NCBI RefSeq assembly: GCF_020283565.1
Contig: NC_060061.1
Coordinates: forward strand, 22,977,362-23,041,361
Source: Trifolium pratense
Taxonomy: Eukaryota; Streptophyta; Magnoliopsida; Fabales; Fabaceae
DNA: 64,000 nucleotides
Reading direction: 5' to 3'
Shown piece by piece: positions 24,519-39,664 of the stretch; within the stretch, counting starts at the first letter, position 1, and every line of letters starts with the position of its first letter. The notes below the pieces were generated by a model. That model was not told the origin of the DNA and did no database searches. It worked only from the letters and a program-made list of their open reading frames with translations. A program made the translations under genes and the position numbers.

Positions 24519-27276
24519 TCAGAGAATGAACGGAATAATAGCGAACCGACTGCTTGGATAATCTTCAAATTTACGACGATACCAGCTATGTGTTTCCACG
24601 GCTGCAAATGCGAGATTTGCCACCTGTTCCCAACAAATAAATGCGCAAAAAGCAAGTCAAAATCAAATCATAATTTGCTCAAAACATTAAAGCCATGCTG
24701 AATATGATGAAGAAATATTACCACAAAAACAAAAAGTAGCCAGATTGTTAGATTGGATCCACCAGTAGCAACCACAAAACTGGCGTATATAACCTTCATC
24801 AATATCAAATATAATTAGGCTTAGCTACATGAATCATTGTGGTATAAGTAATAAAGATTAAAGACAGAGAGAAAGAGGATTACAATTTCAGAGAGATAGT
24901 GTGGAGATGAAACAATATCAAACCAATCGCCGCGAGGAATTACATACTCATCTGCTTGTCTTGAATCACGTAAAGAACCCTGGCAAAATTATCTAATTCA
25001 GACAGATTCATGACAATAAATTGCAAGAATGTTAAGGTAACATAATCCTACTCACTACTATAATGACATATTTGGTTTAAAATTCAATATTTTAATTTGG
25101 AAGAGTAATTGCTTATAGATAAGTTGATGAAATCCTGAATAAAGTTCCAAGGAAAAGCAAATAAAAATCATCGGCTATATTTTGAATTTCTGAGACCAAA
25201 ATCACTTTGTATTGTCACTTGTTACTATTAGTACGTATTATAAATTATAATCTCAGTTAAACATAAATGAAATTAGAAGTCATGAGGACACGATCAAAGT
25301 AATTTGACATTCATGTTTTGCAAAATAAAGATTTATATCTCAATCAAGTAGATGATACATACAAGAATCTTATGGCACCGATATTGATGAATCCATCCCC
25401 ACGAGAAAACAGCCGCACCAATCCAATGCTTCCACCCGAGCCTGTTGAGGGGATTTAAAAGTAGCCACAATTCTATCTCTGGTACTGGCATCTGATTCTT
25501 ACCTTTGACAATGAACTCGGTCACTAGATTTGTTAAGCAGTCAAAAACATCCAATGCACAATCACCACAAAGTGATAATGGTGCTGCGATGTAGAAACTA
25601 GCTTCAAAAAAGAAAACAAATCAATCATCTCCATTTTAGTATTTGTGGGAGTATAACCAAACACATTCACATTTCACATCTTCAAGTAGTACTTCAAATC
25701 TATCTTGAACTAGTAACATATATATGACATTCAGTTAACAAGTGAGAAGGAAAATGGAATTAGCAATCCGCAAAAATAAATTCTATAAATTGGACATATC
25801 TTTTCAGGAAATTAGACATAAAGAAACTGACTATATTGAACAAAGTCTATAATAGAAAACGTATCAGATATGTATGTACTCTTATTACAACAAAAATGCA
25901 GAGTTCTTCGGCATTTAGAACATGATTGTTTCAAGCAATTCAGCAAGCTTATCTTCATAGAAATTGAGTCATGGAATGCTCTATGATGAAGCCAAACTAG
26001 TAAATAAAGAATCAACATTGCATTTGAATCTATGCCACAAGATACACCGACAAGTACCAAATAGGATAGATATTTAATTGTAGCAACTCACTCATGTCAG
26101 AAATTATTTAAGCAAAATTTACAGACTAGAAACTTGATATGATTTCATATTAATGAACGAGCAACAAAGCAATCATATGAAAGTAATTAATTGGAAGCAA
26201 GCAAAAATTGCAGTATTGACATAAAATAGGCTTCTAAGTTTTACACATCCGAAAAAATTCATTGCAGTAAAAACAATTTCCAATATTAAAAAGCAATTGC
26301 AAGTCAAGTAAATTGAGAAAAAGATTAAGAAAAAAACTCACAACAATCCAGTGAGATAGCCAATAATATGCATACGAGCAGACGGGCTATAATTAAACAC
26401 ATATATAGTTTCAAAAAGCCGTCTTAAGACATGAGCTTCCATCAACAAAAGCAGAAAAACAGCTTGCCATGCAACATATCCCTGCCGCAATTTATCAGAA
26501 CCAGCTCTAATAGTTGAACCTCCAGTCAAGAAACTAGTTATAGTAGAATAAGACAACGGCTCCGCAACTACCGGCACCATTCTATGAGCATACATCCAAG
26601 TTGCAACAAGCAGAAATGTTGTCCATATTGAAGCCAAAACATAGAAATGCAAGAAGAATTTCTGAGGAACAGTAAATTTCTGCAACAAAAAAATGGTAAA
26701 TTTTCAAGTTTCAATTTTTATTCAACCCATCAAATTTTTTGATTACAATTACATACCGATTAGTAAAAAGATAAAAAATTTCTACATTATGAAAATGAAA
26801 AGATGACAATAAAAATGAAAAGGGGGTTCTTAGTACAACTACTACATGCCCATTAATGAAAAGATGATAAATTTGTACATTGGGAGAATTTAAATGACAA
26901 TAAAAATGAAAAGGGGTAGTGCAACTTTTAGTGACCCATCAAATTTTATTAGTACAACAACATACCCATTAGTGAAAAGATGAAAAATTTGCACATTTGG
27001 GTTATGGAAATGAATTAAAATGAAAAGTAGTAAATAAGCAATGAATGAGAAAGTGATTACTTGAGAAGTGGAGTGCATGATTTTTCCTCTCTTTGCAAAG
27101 GATAACAAGATTTGGCGGAGAAAGTTGAGTTTGGGAATGGAAGAGATGATAATAGGCAATGTAGCAGCAATCCAAGAGAATCTCAGTAATTGAAGAAGAA
27201 GAAACTCCATTAGTTGGTGTTGTTGTTGTTGTTGTTGTTGTGGATTGTAGTTTAACGTAAATGACGACAAGTTCAT
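24519..27276 (-). CDS. PPRD: Polyprenol reductase (steroid 5-alpha-reductase family)
   Basis: This predicted ER membrane enzyme reduces polyprenol to dolichol for N-glycosylation (SRD5A3/PPRD type). Minus-strand exons 27276-27061, 26679-26342, 25597-25363, 24979-24884, 24793-24722 and 24623-24519 join in frame to 353 residues. The family-like N-terminus [13 protein letters not shown] starts at 27210; initiating there gives 331 residues and is equally plausible, since the upstream 22 residues are mostly a poly-Gln run. Visible blocks are [75 protein letters not shown], the reductase motif [16 protein letters not shown], and [14 protein letters not shown] near the C-terminus. Several hydrophobic segments fit a polytopic protein. 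It faces the aldo-keto reductase pseudogene tail to tail. A broken copy of its last exon lies at about 10.0 kb. Confidence 0.93.
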
Positions 27277-28447
27277 AGTTATTATTAATATGTGAATGTT
27301 GAAAGTAGAAAAGAGAGATACGAGGAGTGAAAATGTTGGGAGGGAGAGTAAAGGAAGAGGTTAGGGATCCGATTTGATTCTTCTCATCAAAAAGAAAGAA
27401 ACATCAATATTTTGAAGTGTGTTTGGTTGTCTCTTCCAAAATCAATTATGTCTTGGGAAACTCAATCAATTCTAGGAGAATCAAATCAAGATACTCAGCG
27501 CCGTGACTGACTTCGTTTACTACCATCCTTTAATGTTTTCACTCCCAACCCGTCATAACCGAATTTTTTCCAGGACAATTTCAAAGTAGATCTCAATTTT
27601 TATAAACTGAAATTTGTTTTCAAAGTAAAAAAATCTTCGGTTTCTACAAACCGAAGTTTTTTATAAGGGTAAAATTGGAAATTCAGGGATATAAAAAAAA
27701 TACGGGATTCGTGACAAAAAACATCTCATCCTTTTCTTTGTTCAGCCGCTAAGTTACAGAAGAAGGAGTAATTGGGCTCCAAAAGCCCATTTATTTTCTT
27801 TTATACACAAGTCCTTTAACTTAAATTTAAAAAACTAAAAAAAATTGGTGCAAAAAAAAAAAACTAAAAAAAAAAATGTATCACGTTAATTTTTTTTAAT
27901 GTTTTTTATAACATCTAAAAATTCTCATGACCATGGTCAATTGATTTTTGTCCAATATCTATGATTGTCATTATATTAAAGTGAAAAATATATTTAGAAA
28001 TAAATATTTAAAAAATTGTTATATAATATTGTTAAAATATAAGAGGAATTATTGTGTATTTTCTTGCAAACTTATTTATTTAATTTTTTTATGTTTTAGT
28101 GACAAATAATAGTCTCGTATACATTTTTAATAAAAAAGAAATTAGAAATTTTATTTGATACAGTACTAATTAACTTTATTATATTATTAAGTCAAAAAAA
28201 TAAAACTTTATTATATCTTTATTAGTGGTTAGTAGTAAATTTGGTAGTAATTAATATTGTTTATGTTTTTTTTATGAAAAATATTGTTTATGTTTTTTTT
28301 TTATAGATTACTTTTTAAATTTATTTATTCTTATTTTTATGTGGTTTCTTCTTAGTTATTATTTTTTTCTATATTCTTTTTTTTTTTTATTGACTAAATT
28401 TTTTTTCTATATCATCTTTTTTTTTGTATTTATCTTATATTCTTTCT
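27277..28447. other. Intergenic, PPRD promoter side
   Basis: Contains the upstream region of PPRD and a short perfect hairpin (CTTCGGTTTCTACAAACCGAAG at about 27632), then T-rich low-complexity sequence from about 27900. No gene was seen. Confidence 0.5.
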
Positions 28448-28762
28448 ATATTTTTTTTTGTATTTATCTCATATTCCTTTTTTTTTGTACAAATCTTATA
28501 TTTTTTTTAGTGAAATTACAATGAAAGATATAAAACTTGCAATGTGGTTAAAAGTAACAAGGATAAATTAGTAACTTTGGTGGTAATCGATTTTAATATA
28601 TTAATATTTTTTTTGTATTTATCTCATATTCCTTTTTTTTTGTACAAATCTTATATTTTTTTAGTGAAATTACAATGAAAGATATAAAACTTGCAATGTG
28701 GTTAAAAGTAACAAGGATAAATTAGTAATTTTGGTGTGGTAATCGATTTTAATATATTAAGG
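28448..28762. repeat. Near-perfect tandem duplication of about 160 bp
   Basis: The unit containing ACAATGAAAGATATAAAACT and TTGCAATGTGGTTAAAAGTA occurs twice in a row (about 28448-28610 and 28611-28762) with only a few differences, which points to a recent slippage or unequal exchange. Confidence 0.88.
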
Positions 28763-28794
28763 TAATAGATTATACATGAAGGAATGACGGATAA

Positions 28795-28905
28795 ATAATG
28801 ACCTTTCGCATTATATATGCAGGACTCTGAGTTCGATCTCAAGATATTTCACGTATTCACGTTAAAACTGAAATTTTAACCACCAGACTACTTGACTCAA
28901 AAAAA
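28795..28905 (+). repeat. tRNA-derived SINE-like repeat
   Basis: The box-B-like GAGTTCGATCTCAAG is followed by GTTAAAACTGAAATTTTAAC and the tail CTACTTGACTC with an A-run. Same family as 10765 and 34848. Confidence 0.5.
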
Positions 28906-29717
28906 AAAAGTAATAATAATTGTTGTTAAAATTGAAGAGATATAATAAAGATTGACATAATCATAGTGAACATAATTCAACAGAAAGTTGTGAAAATCAA
29001 TCCAGCAAAATTAGAAAACCAATAAGTAATGCATCACTAAATAATTATTAAAAAAATAAATAATAGAACCTGAGATGAGCAAGGATTATATAGTCAGAAA
29101 TGCTTTCTTTTGAAAGATGATCATCCAACAACACCCCTAAATAAATGCAAGATGAGGTGAGTAATCATCAGTATTGAATTAAGAGTGTTAAAAATAGTCT
29201 CATAGAAACCATGTGATTGTGATGAAGGCACTGATAGGCTGCGCTTGCTAGTTTGTTCCTTCAAACATCCATGGTTTGCACCTCCTTTCTCTCCTCGTCT
29301 AATCAATCTTCACCCTTCAATCTTTTTTACCGGTGAAAATAAAGGAGTAAATTTTGTACTGTGCTGCCTCCAATTTCAATTTTTAGACTATTGATACATC
29401 TAGTTTAGATATAATATAACAATTGGCTGGTTTTATGCTGGTTTATGCAAACAACTGGTTTATGCAAACAATTGATTGATTTTATGATTGTCTTTCCAAT
29501 TTTTTTCATTTGTAAATTTTTTTTCACTCTCTTCTCTCTCATACGCTCTCTCTTTTCTCATCATCCTTACACTTTCATCTCTCTTTTATCCTCAACCATT
29601 CCAAATCTCTTCCTCTATGCCCTTCTCATCTCAACCTTCACCATAACATCCACCACAACTTTTGATGTATTTAAAAAATAATTTTTTCTCATATTACGTA
29701 CTAGGGAGAAATGTATG
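28906..29717. other. Intergenic, no gene assigned
   Basis: A minus-strand open frame of about 60 codons at 29121-29306 (NHGCLKEQTSKRSLSVPSSQ) is somewhat less repetitive than its surroundings but has no recognised family. The pyrimidine-rich tract at 29510-29640 could be an old leader sequence. Neither is called a gene. Confidence 0.35.
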
Positions 29718-29880
29718 GTCAATCGTTTGATTTAGTGATGATTGACACTAAACTTAATAGGGAAAACTATAATTCGATTCCACAACTGCGATCGAAAGAG
29801 GTTGAAACTATTTAATGTCAAATCTTACCCCGAATCAGATTAGACGGTTCAGTGAATTAGATACTAACTATAAAAAACAA
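29718..29880 (+). repeat. SINE-like repeat, family A
   Basis: Starts TTTGATTTAGTGATGATTGA (box-A-like), followed by an eroded box B (ATTCGATTCCACAACT), TTTAATGTCAAATCTTACCC and an A-rich tail. Related copies are at 31221 and 44741. Confidence 0.6.
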
Positions 29881-29914
29881 AAAAGATAGAAAGGTCTTCA
29901 CTTAACCTTATCAA

Positions 29915-30754
29915 CAGGCCCGATTTTGGGCCATGACAAGCAGGGCCCGAGCCCAGGGCCCCCAAAAAATTGGGGCCTCAAAATTTTTTTTGGCCCATCA
30001 TGTTAAATTTAATTGGTTAAGTATTTGTGCTGAGATTTTATTTACATGAATTTATGGTAGCTCAGTTGGTTAGTGTGCAATTTCTAGCTCACTTGGAAGT
30101 AAGTGGGATTGGGTTCAATTCCTAGCTTTGACACTTTTTGGTTGGCAATTTTTTGTTTGTTTTATTTAAATAGATCAACTTTCAACAAATCACAATCAAT
30201 ACCACCATAAAAATTATAAATCAACCTAATTCAAAAATTATTTCTTTTTACAAGATGATGATTTTTTCTATAAATAAAATAACTTTATAACTCATAAATA
30301 ACTCTACTACTTTATCTATATAAAAAAAAAACCACATTTTGTTATTTCTTTGAAAAAATTCTATGAAAATAAAGAATTAATTTATAAAATTAAATTGTAA
30401 TTTTTATGAAAAAACACTATCAATTTTTTTTTAGATCATCAAAACACTGTCAATTTTTTTTAGATCATTAAGACACTATCAATTTTGTTATTTATTCTAT
30501 TTGTTGTGTAAATGTTAATTTTATTTATTAATAATCTGTTAATCTTTTATTTATCGTTTCAATTTCAATATTGCGGAATATGACTCTTATTTTTTTTATG
30601 TCAGTTACACATAAAAATAACTATTTTTGATGTTATTAACATTATTTACAATTTAAACAAATGATGTTCTTTTTGTAAAAAAAAATTGTATTTTTTATTA
30701 GGGGTTCATTTTTATTATTTGCCCTGGACCTCCAAAATATCGGAGCCGGCACTG
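29915..30754. mobile_element. Non-autonomous hAT-type element, 840 bp
   Basis: Flanked by the perfect 8-bp duplication CTTATCAA (29907-29914 and 30755-30762). The left end is CAGGCCCGATTTTGGGCC and the complement of the right end is CAGTGCCGGCTCCGATATT. The right half resembles the hAT element at 3611-5654. It carries a tRNA-like SINE piece at about 30053-30150 (TGGTAGCTCAGTTGGTTAGT, then GGGTTCAATTCC). Confidence 0.8.
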
Positions 30755-31220
30755 CTTATCAACAAAATTGGTACCAAAACAAAGAGGAGAAAGGTCTAAA
30801 CTTTTAAGTGACAAAAATAAGGGATTATTCTACGGTGTATGACTTATATGAGCTTGGTATAACTACGAGGGCCATGTTTGTGCCCTTATTTTGATTTAAT
30901 AAAGTGGATAATGGCCTATATTGAAGAACCATGGGCCAGGGCCAAGGCCACGTGTAGGATGTGAAAGCTATAGAAGATGACACGTCGTAATACTTCATGA
31001 GAAAGAGAAAGTGATTAAGACAAAGAATGGGACTACAAATAATAAATTGCACCTTTAAAATAAATAAATTGCGAAAACATAGTAATATATCACGGGGGCC
31101 TGCAAATCACCACCCTTCATTATGCCAGGATTGAAGGTAACCCTTGGGTCCTCCACTGCTCCCTCCCTTTTTATTTTTAATCCCATCTCTTTGAAACAGA
31201 TTCAAGTCAATTCAATCCAC
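30755..31220. other. Intergenic
   Basis: No coding region was recognised. GGGCCA-type repeats occur at about 30930-30960. Confidence 0.4.
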
Positions 31221-31380
31221 AGTTAGTTGGTTTAGTGGTGATTGACATTAAACTTGGTAGGAAGGATCGCGGTTCGATCCCCCACAATTACGATCGGGAG
31301 AGAATTGGAACCATTTGATATCAGAACTAACCCCCGAACGAGATTCAATTGGTGGTGAAAAACCAAAACAGAGACGATCC
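31221..31380 (+). repeat. SINE-like repeat, family A
   Basis: The box-A-like TTAGTTGGTTTAGTGGTGAT and the well-kept box B CGGTTCGATCCCC lie about 45 bp apart, as in tRNA-derived SINEs. They are followed by GATATCAGAACTAACCCCCG and an A-rich end. Confidence 0.65.
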
Positions 31381-32953
31381 AATTTAAAATGTATGTTTGT
31401 TTCAAATTTTAATAAGAAAAATATAAATTTTAACGTCCGATTGATAGTAAAGATAAGAGACAAAACATGATATTGTATTTTCTAAGTTAATAACAATTCC
31501 GGACTAGTTTCCATAGATTTGAGATTATTCCTTCATGTATTGAACTTTTGATAATTAATGAAATGCAGTAAGTTTGTTTGGTTCAAAAAAAAAGTTAATA
31601 ACAATTTTTTTTTTTGGTACATAATCATAAAATAGAAAATTTTATTCTGAGTGTGAGTTGGGTTAAAATCTGATAGAATGAGATAAAAAATTAATTTATT
31701 GATTTATCCTATAAAATATATTTTAAAATTAAAGATATAAACAATAAAATAATTTGATATTAAATTAAAAATAAAATAATTAATAATTAATTTTTAAATA
31801 TATACATATTTTCTCAAAAGGGTATTTTTGCAATTTATTAATCTAAAAAAAATTCCTCAAAAAAAATTAGAATATTTAAAGTAATTATTAAAAATATAGG
31901 AATACCAATTTTCTTGTGATGATAATTTAATTATTTATATATAAGATATCTCATATGTTTATTTAACTTATCTAACATATATGTAATAGCGTTATTTATT
32001 TGCTCATAATTTTTATAAGAAATTTGAAATTGTTTATTTAATAATGTCAAGAATATTTATTTATATTATTTAATTACTTATTTAATTTTTTTTAATTTAT
32101 AAAACTATAATGTATTACAAAATAAGCAAGAAAAATATGATGTAGAATCATTCTGCTGAACCACCATTGTCAAGTCGTCTACCCTCTCTCTTTGCACGCA
32201 TCCCTTCATTTGTAACCCTATCATCCGCCCTGATGTATACTTAAGGAGTGTTGGCGCGACAAAAGCTTTCTCCGCGCCGTTGTCAATTGCTTCGGGGTTA
32301 GTTTAGCTATTTTCCTCCGGTGTCTCTCCATTCGTCGTCATTGTAGTTCTGTCGTCGTTGTTAGTTTGTAAAGCTTCTTGGTGGTTTTGGTTCGCATTTT
32401 GGAGAGTAGTAGTTGTGTAAGACTTTCATCACCGCACTAGGGTTCTTTGTGGCGGCGGTTTAGTTCACGTTCTGTTAGTAAGTGATTTAAGAGGTTCCAT
32501 TCTTGGTTTCTGCGCACAGTGCAGGAAATCTGGCATGTGGTGTAGTTGTGAGATGGTGGTTGGCGCGTGGTGCAGAATTCAAATCTAGATTTTGTCTATA
32601 AAAGGGTTTCTTTGTTATTGTAAAGGGGTTACAAAATTTTATGCAAAAGTGGTGATTTGAAGCTCATAGCAAGTCTAAAGAAGGTGAATTCAAGCTATGA
32701 ATCAAGTGTGGAAGCATATCTAATTCATATTTTACCATGATTTCATCTCATTTCATCTGTGTAATTCCTAATTTCATTATGTTTGGCTAAATTTCTTAGA
32801 CTGAATCTCTAGAGAATTTTAATTATATGTTGCTTGAACCATGTAATCTTTGAGTAGTATTTTAATGAATTGCGAAGTTAATTAATTTCAATCAATTATT
32901 CCTCATGCTTAATACTTTACATATTTTGGCAATTTATGTGCGTATATCTTAAA

Positions 32954-33011
<58 letters not shown>

Positions 33012-33200
33012 TTGTGAATGACATAAGTATGATATGTTCTCCTAGAGGACCATAGGAAACCAACACCATCATTTATGTCAGTGGCAAACTTGTCCACCTA
33101 AAAACACTTTTTCTTTGGTTGGTTATTGTTTAAGAAAATTTATTTTGTTATTGATGATATATATTTTTTTATATTGCAATTTATTTTAAGCAACAATAAC
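31381..33200. other. Intergenic with a GC-richer island and an AT microsatellite
   Basis: About 31380-32150 is AT-rich. About 32150-32700 is GC-richer, with TCGTCGTTG-type tracts and no open frame, and might be a transposon leader. A perfect (AT)n run spans about 32955-33010. Confidence 0.4.
32955..33010. repeat. (AT)n microsatellite
   Basis: About 28 uninterrupted dinucleotide units. Confidence 0.95.
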
Positions 33201-33700
33201 TCATTGCATTTCTTCAAAATTAATAGAAAAAACACGACTGAATAAGACTACACTGAAATAGAGATGCTCTAGTAAAGTTATGAGCAACTCTATTGGCTTG
33301 TCAGGAGCAAAAATTATATTGGCAACTATAGCATTAGAGTGAAGTAAAGACCAAGAAGATAAGAGAGTTTCTAGTTCATTCTCATATATACAATCATTCC
33401 TCAAAGCATTCACAATCTGTTGATAATCACTTTTAAAAATAACCCTATCAAAGTCATAGATAAAGCTAGAAGAACGACATGCTTCAAAGTGGTGGCTTCA
33501 CATTCAAGGGCTGAGACTTTGAAAGGAAAAATCATTGTATGAACTTGGACAAAGGAGCCCGAGCTATCTCGAAAGTAAACTCCGATGCAAAACTTCTTCT
33601 CACTTATGAATGAAGTTGTGTCAATGTTGCACTTCAACCAATTAACGAATGGTTTTTCCCAAGTGTTGAATCAAAAGCATTACAACACTAGTTATAGTCT
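33201..33700 (-). pseudogene. LINE RNase H-domain fragment
   Basis: The minus strand encodes KCNIDTTSFISEKKFCIGVY, FRDSSGSFVQVHTMIFP and ECEATTLKH. After a frame change it reads NALRNDCIYENELETLLSSW and LHSNAIVANIIF. The order matches the RVT_3/RNase H domain of plant LINEs. Frameshifts and stops show it is dead. Confidence 0.72.
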
Positions 33701-33841
33701 TGTAGCATGTTTAAAGCAGTTGAAACAAGTTAAGATCAGATTGAGTTACTTATTTTCTCAAATACAAGCGTTACGAGCGCGCCATATATACTTCAACTAT
33801 TTATGTCAACATCAAAAGTAATTTCGTTTTACCAAAAAAAA

Positions 33842-33914
33842 AGTAATTTCGTAGACCGGAGAATCATCCGAAGCAAGAAAAATTTCGTAGACCGGAGAAT
33901 CATCCGAAGCAAGA
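33842..33914. repeat. 36-bp tandem duplication
   Basis: The phrase ATTTCGTAGACCGGAGAATC plus ATCCGAAGCAAGAA occurs twice head to tail, identical apart from the linking bases. Confidence 0.9.
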
Positions 33915-34254
33915 ATCTGAACAAACCTTTATCCCCACCCATACCAAATTGGAAACCTTTCATGGTTTATTTTAGAAAATTAAAATGTAACAAGAATTCA
34001 TAAAAGAAATACCCAAATGGTCATAAAATTGCAAATTAAAGCATATAGTAAAAGACAAAAAGAAATTGGTAAGAAAAAGAATTAAATGGGATTTTTATTT
34101 TATTTCCTTCTAAAAGCAAAATATTCAGTAGAAATTGGCCCACAGAAAATAATAAAAAGTAACAAAGGAAATAAAAAAAAAATACTGTGGGCGTGTTCCT
34201 TTTAATATTCTAATGTTTAAGTATACGCGCGAAGTAAAATGTCAAAATTAAGAC

Positions 34255-34807
34255 TAGGGATGGTAATGGGCGCTTATGGATGCGGGTTGATATTTACCAA
34301 ACTCACACCCGAAATCATCACTCAAATCCAAACTCAAACTCAAAGGATGTTCGGGTCACAAAACAACACCTACGCCCACACCTATTGGGTTTGATTTTTT
34401 CACCCAAACTCAAACCCGCAGCACATTTGAAAATAATTTGCAAATTTAATAAATTAAATTCAAATATAGACTTTGAATTAAATTACAACTAAAATTAATG
34501 TCGTCCAAAGAAATTCAAACATAAACTTTCAAGAAATTACAACATAGACTATCAAAAAATTAAATTACAACTAAAATTAAGGTCTTCCAAGGAAATTGAG
34601 GGAAACTATGGGTGGTAATTAGGTAATTATAAAATATTTCGGGTGAGTGTATGAGTTTCGGGTGTGAGTTTGACTGATACCGAACCCACACCCATATTAT
34701 CGGGTGTCACCCGAACCCAAACTCAGTCAAATCAATCAGGTTTCGCCCGTTGACTTGGGTTTGGGTTTGGGTGGGTCTCTCGGGTTTGAGTTTTTTTGTC
34801 ATCCCTA
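34255..34807. mobile_element. hAT-type MITE (TAGGGATG family), 553 bp
   Basis: Ends are TAGGGATGGTAA and, complemented, TAGGGATGACAA. A perfect 8-bp duplication ATTAAGAC flanks it (34247-34254 and 34808-34815). The interior is rich in CACCCGAA/TTCGGGTG-type inverted motifs and has no coding sequence. Confidence 0.85.
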
Positions 34808-34847
34808 ATTAAGACAAAGAAAATCATTTTCTAAAGATAAAATAGTC

Positions 34848-34975
34848 TTCGTAAACTTAGTTCAATTGATAAAGACATCATATTTTATGTGCAGAGTTAG
34901 GGTTCGAACCCCAAAAATTCATTTTATTTACCTTTAAAGTGAAATTTCTAGTAACTAAGCTACTTGACCCAAAAA
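34848..34975 (+). repeat. tRNA-derived SINE-like repeat
   Basis: The box-A-like CTTAGTTCAATTGATAAAGA, box B GGGTTCGAACCCC and tail TAAGCTACTTGACCC with an A-run make this the best-preserved member of this family in the window. Confidence 0.65.
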
Positions 34976-35299
34976 AATAAAAAAGAAAGTTTATTTTGAG
35001 TAAAAAGATGGGCAAATGCATTTAATGTTCTTTATGTTTTATGTTCGTTTTGAAATTTCTTGTCACTATGTTATTTTAAAAAATATATATATTTTTAGTA
35101 AAAAGAAGGGCAAATGCATTTAATTTTCTTTATGTTTTACGTTTGTAACAGTTAAATGTCTTCAAATTTCTAACTTGTTACGCTGTTATCATTTCGGTTA
35201 TTTTTCGATACAAAAATTTATTACACAATTACCTTTTAAATTAATCTCGTTCAGTGTCTTTTTCATCAACATATCTATCATGGTAAAAGTTAACATTAA

Positions 35300-35830
35300 G
35301 GTTTTGTTTGGATTGATGGTGTGAGATGGAATGAAGTGGTATATAGTGGTATGGAGAGACGTTCCATTGTTTGAATTCTTTAAAATTGAGTGGAATGAAG
35401 TGGTATATGATGATATTCATTCAATCTTATTCCACCATTTTCTCTCATTTTTCTTCCCCTCCAATTTGGGGTGTATGAGATGGAATACAACCACTTTATA
35501 AAATTGTCCAAACAATAAGTATTAAGTTTACACATGAATTGACATAAAATATATTTCATAATATATTTTTAAAATTTATTTATTAAAAATGGTAATGGTC
35601 CACCTTTTGACTATTTTTAAGATATCCATATTAGACACATCCTCAATATAATATGTCTTTTTTTTTTAATTATTTTTTTGTATGTTCAATTTATATTTGT
35701 AGCGGTCCGTCCCAATTTTTTGGGCTAACTCCGCCACTGGAATGAAGTTTATGTTCTATTTCGTCCCACTCCATTTCATTTTATTTCATTTCGCTCCGTT
35801 CAATTATGTATCATCAATCCAACCATAGTC
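35300..35830. mobile_element. PIF/Harbinger-type (Tourist-like) MITE, 531 bp
   Basis: Terminal repeats GGTTTTGTTTGGATTGATG and (complement of right end) GACTATGGTTGGATTGATG are flanked by TAA on both sides. The subterminal GAATGAAGTGG / CCACTCCATTTC motifs are complementary. No transposase is present. Confidence 0.7.
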
Positions 35831-36400
35831 TAAAGGTCACAGTGTAACAAGATATCAAAAATTAACCAGAAGGATAACGATACAATACGTTAGAAACATA
35901 ATTGACCAATTTATTACTTAAAAAATTTAAAAAGCTCAACTATTATCTAAAAATATTTAATTTAAAGAATAACTCTTACAAATATAAAATTAAAAAGAAA
36001 AATATTAACGTCAATCTTAAAAATTGAAATGTAAAAATATTATCTTAAAACTTGTAAATTCAATTTTTTAAACATTAAATTTTATATTTTATTAAATATT
36101 AAATTTCTATATTTAGATACCTGAGTATGAGTATGTATGTACCCTTACACAATTAAAAAACTCTTAAATGCATTTGGTCTAAAAAAGAGAGTTAAGTAAA
36201 TAAACCGCGGGGTATAGGGAAGAAATTAGCAAAACCTGCCGTATGGCAAAAACAAATGAGGTCGGAATGAAATTGAAATGCAAACCAAATTCAAATTACA
36301 CTCAAATGAAATTCTTATTAAATTCACGCGTAGTAGTCATGAAATCCGTGTAGTACTAATAGTCATCCTCCCAAAAGTAGAGAGAGAAAACAAACAAAAA
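35831..36400. other. Upstream region of the bZIP gene
   Basis: AT-rich sequence with no repeat boundaries recognised; it contains the presumed promoter. A CT-rich leader and a TGTGTG run follow from about 36430. Confidence 0.4.
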
Positions 36401-36603
36401 TTAAAAAAATAAAAAAAACAAATAAAAAAAGACACTGTGTGTGTCTGTGTGTGAGCCTTTGTTTTTCTTCTTCTTTCTTCTTCCTCTTCTTTGTCTACAC
36501 AGTGAATCTTATTCCGCAATAAGCGCCTGCTTCTTCGACATTTCCGCCAAACAACAACAACGTTAACTCTACCAAACGCCACTATTAATCTATTTGTTCT
36601 CAA

Positions 36604-36710
36604 TGAGGTAAGTGTATCTTATCTATCTCAGTTTATTGTTCTTGATTCTTAATTCTTAATCATTTTGTTATTCTTTCACTCATTGCAGATTAATCAACGG
36701 TTATTGATTA
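36604..36710 (+). promoter_or_regulatory. 5' UTR intron and spliced upstream ORF of the bZIP gene
   Basis: A leader intron is suggested by GAG|GTAAGT at 36607/36608 and TTGCAG at 36688. The ATG at 36604 sits just before the donor. After splicing it would encode a seven-residue peptide (MRLINGY) that stops well before the main start at 36738. Without splicing the frame differs. Confidence 0.5.
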
Positions 36711-36737
36711 AACCGGTAATTAATTAGTGGTAACAGA

Positions 36738-39664
<2,927 letters not shown>

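Noticed and set aside
28339..28524. Phe-rich hydrophobic frame
   Set aside because: Translation of T-rich low-complexity DNA.
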